From assembly GCF_900102675.1 (NCBI RefSeq), contig NZ_FMYX01000007.1, positions 1 through 64,000 of the forward strand: DNA of 64,000 nucleotides, in the 5' to 3' direction. The notes beneath the pieces were generated by a model that saw only the letters and a program-made list of their open reading frames with translations, did no database searches and was not told the DNA's origin. Positions 57,043-64,000 of this stretch are shown here, piece by piece. The DNA comes from Pseudomonas guariconensis. GTDB taxonomy: Bacteria > Pseudomonadota > Gammaproteobacteria > Pseudomonadales > Pseudomonadaceae. Positions within the stretch are counted from its first letter, which is position 1; each line of letters begins with the position of its first letter. The position numbers and the translations under genes were made by a program.

Positions 57043-57072
57043 CCGCCCGTCCGTTGCCAAACGGACGGGCGG
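57043..57072 (+). terminator. Terminator-like hairpin after the YqhA gene
   Basis: CCGCCCGTCCGTT and AACGGACGGGCGG form a perfect 13-bp stem with a four-base loop, 27 bp after the stop. A T-tract is missing. Confidence 0.7.
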
Positions 57073-57153
57073 TTGCGCTCATGGCTTGTGATTTTTCAAC
57101 GGGTGTACAAAAAATGAGCAGTCATGCGTGGTTCCCACTTGTGAGGTGCTCTC

Positions 57154-57459
57154 ATGAACCTGCATCAGCTCAATGTCGAAGCCAGGGCTGGCCATGTCGA
57201 GGAACTCAATCTGATCGCCATCGAAGGCGGTGATTATCTGCTCGAGGCCCGGATCCAGGGCCATGCCCACCCACTGGCAGATGGTCGTGGCGAACGGTTG
57301 CGGGTGCATTCGGTGGAGGATGCGCGGCAACTGCTCAACGCTCTGCCGATGTTGTCGATGAACCTGGTGCACTGGTCGGTCCAGGACGAAATGTGCGGAA
57401 TGGGTTCGCACCCGGAGGAGGACTTGAAAGTGCCGATCTCCCAGCGTTCGGCCTGGTAG
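57154..57459 (+). CDS. DUF6482-like small protein
   Basis: A 101-residue protein starting MNLHQLNVEARAGHVEELNL. It has a mixed alpha/beta pattern and no signal peptide. The sequence resembles small Pseudomonas proteins annotated as DUF6482, of unknown role. GAGGTG lies upstream of the ATG. fklB follows after 93 bp. Confidence 0.75.
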   Translation: MNLHQLNVEARAGHVEELNLIAIEGGDYLLEARIQGHAHPLADGRGERLRVHSVEDARQLLNALPMLSMNLVHWSVQDEMCGMGSHPEEDLKVPISQRSAW

Positions 57460-57552
57460 CCCTGATAGCTGAATCACTGCGTCGCTGTGTGCTAGGCTTC
57501 TCGCCCTTTTTCATGCAGGGCGGATTTCCTTCGCCCTCAAGCGGAGAGTGAA

Positions 57553-58170
57553 ATGTCCGAACTGAACCTGAGCACCGACGAAACGCGCGTCAGCTATGGC
57601 ATTGGCCGTCAGCTGGGCGGCCAACTGCGTGACAACCCGCCGCCAGGCGTGAGCCTGGAAGCCATCCTGGCTGGCCTGACCGATGCGTTCAACGGTGCCG
57701 AGAGCCGAGTCAGCGAAGCCGACCTGTCGGCCAGCTTCAAGGTCATCCGTGAGGTGATGCAAGCCGAAGCGGCTGCCAAGGCCGAAGCTGCTGCTGCCGC
57801 TGGCAAGCAGTTCCTGGTCGAGAATGCCAAGCGTGACGGCATCGTCACCCTGGCGTCGGGCCTGCAGTACGAAGTCCTGACCGCAGGCGAAGGCGCCAAG
57901 CCGACTCGCGAAGACAACGTGCGTACCCACTATCACGGCACCCTGATCGACGGCACTGTGTTCGACAGCTCCTACGATCGTGGCCAGCCGGCCGAATTCC
58001 CGGTCGGTGGTGTCATCGCGGGCTGGACCGAGGCGCTGCAACTGATGAATGCCGGTAGCAAATGGCGTCTGTACGTGCCGAGCGAGCTGGCCTATGGCGC
58101 CCAGGGCGTCGGCAGCATCCCGCCGCACAGCGTACTGGTGTTCGACGTCGAGCTGCTCGACGTTCTGTAA
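57553..58170 (+). CDS. fklB: FKBP-type peptidyl-prolyl isomerase FklB
   Basis: A 205-residue prolyl isomerase. Residues 1-85 form the FKBP N-terminal helical dimer domain (ETRVSYGIGRQLGGQL...), then an Ala/Lys-rich helix, then a C-terminal FKBP domain with YHGTLIDGTVFDSSYDRGQP, GVIAGWTEALQLM and the IPPHSVLVFDVELL end. It catalyses proline isomerisation in folding. No signal peptide, so cytoplasmic, as for FklB. The ribosome site is GGAGA. Confidence 0.94.
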   Translation: MSELNLSTDETRVSYGIGRQLGGQLRDNPPPGVSLEAILAGLTDAFNGAESRVSEADLSASFKVIREVMQAEAAAKAEAAAAAGKQFLVENAKRDGIVTLASGLQYEVLTAGEGAKPTREDNVRTHYHGTLIDGTVFDSSYDRGQPAEFPVGGVIAGWTEALQLMNAGSKWRLYVPSELAYGAQGVGSIPPHSVLVFDVELLDVL

Positions 58171-58177
58171 TGCCGTC

Positions 58178-58222
58178 GGGGCCGCATTGCGGCCCAGTCG
58201 CGGGCAAGCCCGCTCCCGCAGG
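58178..58222. repeat. Hairpin plus REP element after fklB
   Basis: GGGGCCGC/GCGGCCC (58179-58195) acts as a possible terminator. It is followed by the REP-like GTCGCGGGCAAGCCCGCTCC at 58197-58216. Confidence 0.6.
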
Positions 58223-58266
58223 TGCCGTGCATTCAGCGCGTGCGGGAGTTGGCCAAGCCTGTGGCA

Positions 58267-58512
58267 TCAGTTCCACTCTGTTCCCCCGGGGCGCAATGCC
58301 CGTGCATAGCAATACAGAAACAGATTTCGCACCAACTCCTTGAGCACTCCCGGCTCGCTTGAATTCAGGCCATTGAGGTCCAGGTCGCCCTGGTCGCGCA
58401 GCTCATCGAGCGCGTCTTGCTCGAGCACGGCACAGACTTCGCCTGTTTCGCGATGCAGAATGCGCAGGTAGGGGTGAGGCCGGTCGAGCCAGGCATCGAT
58501 CAGATAGGTCAT
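58267..58512 (-). CDS. Small conserved protein preceded by a Fur box
   Basis: An 81-residue protein reading MTYLIDAWLDRPHPYLRILH. It is acidic, without Cys clusters or a signal peptide, and of unknown function. It has a strong AAGGAG site before ATG 58512. A Fur-like box lies 29 bases upstream of the start, so it is probably iron-repressed. In P. aeruginosa a small iron-regulated gene (PA4570, from memory) sits in the same position near ispB and rplU. Confidence 0.8.
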   Translation of the reverse strand: MTYLIDAWLDRPHPYLRILHRETGEVCAVLEQDALDELRDQGDLDLNGLNSSEPGVLKELVRNLFLYCYARALRPGGTEWN

Positions 58513-58540
58513 GGCTGTTCTCCTTGGAATGGGTTCCAAT

Positions 58541-58559
58541 GAGAATAATTCTTATTATC
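58541..58559. promoter_or_regulatory. Fur box upstream of the small conserved gene
   Basis: GAGAATAATTCTTATTATC agrees with the 19-bp Fur consensus at 13 of 19 positions, including both outer arms. It is in the -35/-10 zone of the minus-strand gene. Confidence 0.7.
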
Positions 58560-58622
58560 AGAATAGCAAGACCCTATTGGAAGTTTTCTTCCGGGCGGGG
58601 TAGGGACTTGTCGCAGACCTGA

Positions 58623-58645
58623 GGGGCCGCCCGGGTGGCGGCCCC
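58623..58645 (-). terminator. Hairpin after the zinc-ribbon YjdM/PhnA gene
   Basis: GGGGCCGCC and GGCGGCCCC form a 9-bp stem with a short loop, just past the stop. Confidence 0.55.
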
Positions 58646-58654
58646 GGTGCGGGG

Positions 58655-58996
58655 TCAGACCTTGCGTACGAACTCGGACTTCAGCTTCATGGCGCCGATG
58701 CCGTCGATCTTGCAGTCGATATCGTGGTCGCCATCGCACAGGCGGATATTCTTGACCTTGGTGCCGACCTTCACCACCAGGGAAGATCCTTTGACCTTGA
58801 GGTCCTTGATGACCGTGACGGTGTCGCCGTCCTGCAGGACATTGCCGACCGAATCCTTTTTCACCACGTCGTCGCTGGCGGCTTCGGCTTCGCCATTGGC
58901 CGACCATTCGTGGGCGCATTCGGGGCAGATCAGCTGAGTGCCATCCTCATAGGTGTATTCGGAGTTGCATTTGGGGCAAGGTGGCAAAGTGCTCAC
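58655..58996 (-). CDS. Zinc-ribbon protein YjdM/PhnA family
   Basis: A 113-residue protein starting with GTG. The N-terminus is a zinc ribbon ([27 protein letters not shown]: four Cys in two CxxC pairs), followed by a C-terminal SH3-like PhnA domain ([20 protein letters not shown]). The family is named after the phn operon but is not required for phosphonate use. GAGGAA lies upstream. A REP pair separates it from ispB on the same strand. Confidence 0.93.
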   Translation of the reverse strand: MSTLPPCPKCNSEYTYEDGTQLICPECAHEWSANGEAEAASDDVVKKDSVGNVLQDGDTVTVIKDLKVKGSSLVVKVGTKVKNIRLCDGDHDIDCKIDGIGAMKLKSEFVRKV

Positions 58997-59078
58997 AGGG
59001 GTTCCTCAAGACAAGCGGGATTAAGGCCCACATTGTATAAGGTTTTGATCGGATAGTGTGTTTTGCCTGTGCAAACGC

Positions 59079-59147
59079 ATTCGCGGGTAACCCCGCTCCC
59101 ACAGACGCGGCGCAATCTGTGGGGCGGAGTTACCCGCGAATGAGGGC
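59079..59147. repeat. REP pair (two inverted copies)
   Basis: CATTCGCGGGTAACCCCGCTCC and GGAGTTACCCGCGAATG face each other between the ispB stop and the PhnA-like gene. Confidence 0.85.
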
Positions 59148-59156
59148 GATGCGATC

Positions 59157-60125
59157 TTAGTGGGTTCGGGCTACCGCAAACTCGCTCAGTTCGATCAGTG
59201 CGTCACGGTATTCGCTGGCTGGCAGCACTTCCAGGCATTCGATGGCGCGCTTGACGTAGTCCCGGGCGAGCTGGGCGGTATAGTCCAAGGCGCCGGAGGC
59301 TTCCACGGCGATGCGGATCTGCTCCAAGTCCTCGATACCGCCCTTCTGGATCGCCTGGCGTACCAGGGCGGCCTGTTCGGCGGTGCCTTCGCGCATGGTG
59401 TAGATCAGCGGCAGGGTTGGCTTGCCCTCGGCCAGGTCGTCGCCGACGTTCTTGCCCAGGGTCTGCGAGTCGCCTTTGTAATCCAGCAGGTCGTCGACCA
59501 GCTGGAAGGCCACGCCCAGATGGTCACCGAAGGTGCGCAGGGCTTCGCGCTGCTCGTCGCTGGCGCCGGCCAGTGCAGCGGCGCTGTGGGTGGAGGCCTC
59601 GAACAGCATCGCGGTCTTGCCGCGGATGACATCCATGTAGACCTCCTCGGTGGTGCTGGCATCGCGAACTCGCGACAGTTGCAGCACCTCGCCCTCGGCG
59701 ATCACCCGGGTGGCCTTGGAGAGGATCTGCATGACCGGCATCGAGCCCAGCTCGACCATCATCTCGAACGAGCGCGAATAAAGGAAGTCGCCGACCAGCA
59801 CGCTCGGGGCGTTGCCCCACAGGGCGTTGGCGGTGGAGCGGCCACGGCGCATACCGGACATGTCGACCACGTCATCGTGCAGCAAGGTGGCGGTGTGCAG
59901 GAACTCGATGGTCGCCGCGAGCAAGCGCAGGTCGTCGCCTTCACGACCCAGGGCCTTGCCGCACAGCAGCACCAGCAATGGGCGCAGGCGCTTGCCGCCA
60001 GCGGACGTGATATAGTCGCCGATCTTCGATACCAGCGGCACGCGCGAGGTCAGCTGCTTCTTGATGATCTCGTCGACGGCGCTGAAATCGTCAGCTACCG
60101 CGCGGTAGAAGGTTTGGGGTTGCAT
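59157..60125 (-). CDS. ispB: Polyprenyl (octaprenyl/nonaprenyl) diphosphate synthase
   Basis: A 322-residue trans-prenyltransferase that makes the side chain of ubiquinone. The two Asp-rich motifs are visible: LLHDDVVDMSGMRRG (FARM) near residue 80 and LVDDLLDYKGDSQTLGKN (SARM) near 207. Pseudomonads make UQ-9, so the product is probably nonaprenyl diphosphate. ATG 60125 has GGAG six bases upstream; an ATG at 60137 lacks one. It is divergent from rplU. Confidence 0.94.
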   Translation of the reverse strand: MQPQTFYRAVADDFSAVDEIIKKQLTSRVPLVSKIGDYITSAGGKRLRPLLVLLCGKALGREGDDLRLLAATIEFLHTATLLHDDVVDMSGMRRGRSTANALWGNAPSVLVGDFLYSRSFEMMVELGSMPVMQILSKATRVIAEGEVLQLSRVRDASTTEEVYMDVIRGKTAMLFEASTHSAAALAGASDEQREALRTFGDHLGVAFQLVDDLLDYKGDSQTLGKNVGDDLAEGKPTLPLIYTMREGTAEQAALVRQAIQKGGIEDLEQIRIAVEASGALDYTAQLARDYVKRAIECLEVLPASEYRDALIELSEFAVARTH

Positions 60126-60210
60126 CGGCTGCTCCATTGAGGTTGCGCGGCATGCTAGGTCGCGGGTCCCGGTGTGTCAAGGCGCGGTGCCCGTGGCCCC
60201 TGGCCGCCAC

Positions 60211-60239
60211 TTGCAAGCATTTATTGGGTTGCGTACAAT
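60211..60239 (+). promoter_or_regulatory. Sigma-70 promoter of rplU-rpmA
   Basis: TTGCAA (60211-60216), a 17-bp spacer, then TACAAT (60234-60239). A leader of about 125 bases separates it from the rplU start; I saw no recognisable riboswitch in it. Confidence 0.7.
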
Positions 60240-60371
60240 CGCGCACCCTAACTTCCTGGGCAGCACCTGCCTTACGCAATTGCACCGGGCCGTTCCAGCC
60301 CAGTGCAGCCATGCCAGCCAATACTCATCATATAAAGCGCTGGGTGAGCAGGATTATCGGAGAAATACCCA

Positions 60372-60686
60372 ATGTCTTACGCAGTAATCGTTACCGGCGG
60401 CAAGCAGTACAAAGTCGCTGAAGGTGAATTCCTCAAGATCGAGAAGCTGGAAGTCGCTACTGGCGAATCCGTGACCTTCGATCGCGTTCTGCTGGTCGCC
60501 AACGGCGAAGAAGTCACCATCGGCGCTCCAGTCGTCGCAGGTGCCAAGGTTGTGGCCGAAGTCGTTTCGCAAGGCCGTCACGACAAGGTTCGCATCATCA
60601 AGTTCCGTCGTCGTAAGCACCACATGAAGCGCATGGGCCACCGCCAGTGGTTCACCGAAATCAAAATCACCGGTATCCAGGCTTAA
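60372..60686 (+). CDS. rplU: 50S ribosomal protein L21
   Basis: A 104-residue ribosomal protein reading [20 protein letters not shown], ending with the basic [21 protein letters not shown] motif that contacts 23S rRNA. GGAG is placed correctly upstream. rpmA follows after 37 bp, the usual L21-L27 order. Confidence 0.98.
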   Translation: MSYAVIVTGGKQYKVAEGEFLKIEKLEVATGESVTFDRVLLVANGEEVTIGAPVVAGAKVVAEVVSQGRHDKVRIIKFRRRKHHMKRMGHRQWFTEIKITGIQA

Positions 60687-60723
60687 TCGCCCCGATCCCC
60701 TGAATTTATTGGAGAATTGAACC

Positions 60724-60981
60724 ATGGCACACAAAAAGGCTGGTGGTAGTACTCGTAACGGTCGCGACTCAGAATCGAAACGCCTTGGCGTGAAGATGTA
60801 TGGTGGCCAGGTTATCAAGCCAGGCAACATCATCGTCCGCCAGCGCGGCACCGAATTCCACGCCGGCTACGGCGTTGGTATGGGCAAGGATCACACCCTG
60901 TTCGCCAAGATCGAAGGCGTGATCAAGTTCGAGAAGAAAGGCGAGTTCGGTCGTCGTTACGTAAGCGTCGTCGCGGCCTAA
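60724..60981 (+). CDS. rpmA: 50S ribosomal protein L27
   Basis: An 85-residue protein starting [20 protein letters not shown], whose flexible N-terminus reaches the peptidyl-transferase centre. No Firmicutes-type cleaved extension is present. A strong terminator follows. Confidence 0.98.
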   Translation: MAHKKAGGSTRNGRDSESKRLGVKMYGGQVIKPGNIIVRQRGTEFHAGYGVGMGKDHTLFAKIEGVIKFEKKGEFGRRYVSVVAA

Positions 60982-60998
60982 TCGCGCTGTCGCTGGAG

Positions 60999-61025
60999 AA
61001 GCCCCGTCATGCGACGGGGCTTTTT
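60999..61025 (+). terminator. Terminator after rpmA
   Basis: AAGCCCCGTC and GACGGGGCTT form a 10-bp stem with a four-base loop, followed by a T-tract. Confidence 0.92.
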
Positions 61026-61034
61026 CGTTTGTGG

Positions 61035-61124
61035 TGAGCCTCTTGCAAAGCTGTTTGTATGGGCTGCCGGCGTGGGTTTCTACGGTCGTACGGGGCCGCC
61101 GCGCTCATTTTTGCAAGAGCCTCA
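61035..61124. repeat. 90-bp element with 15-bp terminal inverted repeats
   Basis: TGAGCCTCTTGCAAA (61035-61049) and TTTGCAAGAGCCTCA (61110-61124) pair at 14 of 15 positions. They enclose 60 GC-rich bases that can also fold. It lies between the rpmA terminator and obgE. No coding potential. Confidence 0.75.
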
Positions 61125-61133
61125 TGTAATTGA

Positions 61134-62393
<1,260 letters not shown>

Positions 62394-62409
62394 TCGGTTG
62401 CAGTACACT

Positions 62410-62437
62410 AAACGCCGCTCAAACGAGCGGCGTTTTT
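62410..62437 (+). terminator. Terminator after obgE
   Basis: AAACGCCGCTC and GAGCGGCGTTT form an 11-bp stem with a four-base loop, followed by T. Confidence 0.85.
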
Positions 62438-62480
62438 GTATCTACGGTATCTACAGATTCGACATAGGTTGGAAGAGAAG

Positions 62481-63599
62481 ATGCGAAGCAAGGTGACAGG
62501 CGCCAAGCGCTGGGTCGTGAAGATCGGCAGCGCCCTGCTGACGGCGGATGGCAAAGGCCTCGACCGCGGCGCCATGGCTGTCTGGGTCGAGCAGATGGTC
62601 GCACTGCGGGAAGCAGGTGTGGAATTGGTGCTGGTCTCCTCCGGGGCCGTGGCAGCGGGCATGAGCCAGCTGGGCTGGACCTCGCGACCGAGCGCGATGA
62701 ACGAGCTGCAAGCCGCCGCTTCCATTGGCCAGATGCGCCTGGTGCAGGCATGGGAGTCGAGCTTCGGCGAGCACGGCAAACACACCGCGCAGATTCTTCT
62801 GACCCATGATGACCTTTCCGACCGCAAGCGTTACCTCAATGCGCGCAGCACCCTGCGTACTCTCGTCGATCTGGGTGTGGTCCCGGTGATCAACGAGAAC
62901 GACACCGTGGTCACCGACGAGATCCGTTTCGGTGACAACGACACCCTGGCCGCCTTGGTGGCCAACCTGGTGGAAGCCGATCTGCTGGTGATCCTCACCG
63001 ACCGCGACGGCATGTTCGACGCAGACCCACGCAACAACCCGCAGGCGCAGCTGATCTATGAGGCTCGCGCCGATGATCCGTCGCTCGATGCCGTTGCTGG
63101 CGGTACCGGGGGGGCGCTCGGTCGCGGCGGTATGCAGACCAAACTGCGCGCCGCGCGCCTGGCTGCCCGTTCCGGCGCCCATACCATCATCATCGGTGGC
63201 CGCATCGAGCGTGTCCTGGATCGCTTGAAGGCTGGCGAGCGCTTGGGAACTCTGCTGTCGCCCGAGCGCGGCATGCTCGCCGCACGCAAGCAGTGGCTGG
63301 CCGGCCATCTGCAAACCCGCGGGACCCTGGTGCTGGACGACGGCGCCGTGAAGGCCTTGCGCGAATCGAACAAGAGCCTGCTGCCGGTTGGCGTGAAGAC
63401 CGTGCAGGGCAGCTTCCGTCGTGGCGAAATGGTGGTCTGCGTAGGGCCTGATGGCCGTGAAGTGGCCCGTGGCCTGGCCAATTACAGCGCCCTGGAGGCG
63501 CAGAAGATCATCGGCCAGCCTTCCGATGCCATCGAGAGCCTGCTGGGCTACAGCGCCGAACCGGAGCTGGTGCACCGCGACAACCTGGTGCTGGTCTGA
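62481..63599 (+). CDS. proB: Glutamate 5-kinase ProB
   Basis: A 372-residue enzyme, the first step of proline synthesis (glutamate to gamma-glutamyl phosphate). The amino-acid kinase domain shows [21 protein letters not shown] and [11 protein letters not shown], and a C-terminal PUA domain follows after about residue 275. The start at 62481 has GGAAGAG upstream; an open frame from 62436 overlaps the obg terminator. The creA-like gene starts 11 bp after the stop. Confidence 0.96.
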   Translation: MRSKVTGAKRWVVKIGSALLTADGKGLDRGAMAVWVEQMVALREAGVELVLVSSGAVAAGMSQLGWTSRPSAMNELQAAASIGQMRLVQAWESSFGEHGKHTAQILLTHDDLSDRKRYLNARSTLRTLVDLGVVPVINENDTVVTDEIRFGDNDTLAALVANLVEADLLVILTDRDGMFDADPRNNPQAQLIYEARADDPSLDAVAGGTGGALGRGGMQTKLRAARLAARSGAHTIIIGGRIERVLDRLKAGERLGTLLSPERGMLAARKQWLAGHLQTRGTLVLDDGAVKALRESNKSLLPVGVKTVQGSFRRGEMVVCVGPDGREVARGLANYSALEAQKIIGQPSDAIESLLGYSAEPELVHRDNLVLV

Positions 63600-63610
63600 G
63601 GAGGCGGGGC

Positions 63611-64000
63611 ATGCTGAAAAAGATGATTGCCCTGGCGGCCTTGGCGCTGCCGGTGCTAGCCCCAGCCGATGAAATCGGCCAGGTATCCACTGTGTTCAAG
63701 TTCCTCGGGCCGAACGACCGCATTGTGGTCGAGGCGTTCGACGATCCGAAGGTCGAGGGTGTGACTTGCTACCTGTCGCGGGCCAAGACGGGCGGTGTGA
63801 AAGGTGGGCTGGGTCTGGCCGAAGACCGCGCAGAGGCGTCGATCGCCTGCCGTCAGGTCGGTCCGATCAACTTCAAGGGTGAGCTCAAGGACGGCGAGGA
63901 AGTATTCAAGGAGCGCACCTCGCTGGTGTTCAAGACCATGCAGGTGGTGCGCTTTCTGGACAAGAAGCGCAACACGCTGGTGTACCTGGTGTACAGCGAC
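63611..64000 (+). CDS. creA: CreA family protein (3' end beyond window)
   Basis: 130 residues are visible, to the window end. A signal peptide ([20 protein letters not shown]) precedes the CreA domain: [20 protein letters not shown], then a [33 protein letters not shown] segment with two Cys. CreA is a periplasmic protein of unknown function. It starts 11 bp after proB and has GAGGCGGGGC upstream. The full length is usually about 155 residues. Confidence 0.92.
   Translation, partial: MLKKMIALAALALPVLAPADEIGQVSTVFKFLGPNDRIVVEAFDDPKVEGVTCYLSRAKTGGVKGGLGLAEDRAEASIACRQVGPINFKGELKDGEEVFKERTSLVFKTMQVVRFLDKKRNTLVYLVYSD

Overview
This window is a core-chromosome segment of a fluorescent pseudomonad, most likely the Pseudomonas putida group. 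The support is high GC with strong G/C at third codon positions, many P. putida-type REP elements (core GCGGGTTTACCCGCGAA), an mmsAB valine-catabolism pair, pcaHG, a McpS-type chemoreceptor, a cyanide-insensitive bd oxidase, morA, and the rplU-rpmA-obg-proB block. I see no insertion sequence, prophage, CRISPR array, tRNA or rRNA. From memory, the gene order from about 29.9 kb to the right end follows P. aeruginosa (rlmG, fpr, mscL, radA, cstA, glyA, morA, ettA, gdhA, lon-like, ispB, rplU, rpmA, obg, proB), so this looks like an ancestral arrangement.

Layout. 0-6.3 kb: LysR regulator (cut by the window edge) and mmsAB; a cupin; an AadA-like adenylyltransferase; a His-rich CDF metal exporter divergent from an RcnR-type sensor, with an operator between them. 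6.3-12.5 kb: a tightly packed minus-strand operon (ynbA, ynbC, ynbD, a small membrane protein, a plsC-like gene, ynbB) that resembles E. coli ynbABCD and looks like a dedicated phospholipid-headgroup pathway of unknown product. It is the best candidate here for an undescribed system. 12.7-18.3 kb: LysR/TauE pair, ABM monooxygenase, mdaB, LysR, periplasmic gamma-glutamyltransferase. 18.4-23.1 kb: McpS-type receptor, zinc peptidase, pcaHG with a PcaQ-like operator. 23.1-32.6 kb: trmA and a purine permease, MFS exporter, cioAB plus the small cioZ behind an ANR box, rlmG, fpr, mscL. 32.7-40 kb: radA, an NCS2 permease, a PilZ protein, cstA-yjiX-yjiA. 40-53.2 kb: glyA, morA, ettA, gdhA, a GreB-like factor, a lipoprotein, a DUF4105 (Lnb-like) protein and DUF3015. 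53.4-64 kb: a Lon-like protease, small conserved proteins, fklB, a Fur-box gene, phnA/yjdM, ispB, rplU-rpmA, obgE, proB and the start of creA.

Themes. The window combines central and aromatic catabolism (mmsAB, pcaHG, gdhA, glyA, cstA), sensing of TCA acids (McpS), envelope lipid and lipoprotein functions (ynb cluster, DUF4105, mscL), c-di-GMP signalling (MorA, PilZ), respiration under stress (Cio) and the translation apparatus (EttA, TrmA, RlmG, L21, L27, Obg). REP elements sit between many genes, and one lies in frame inside a coding sequence.
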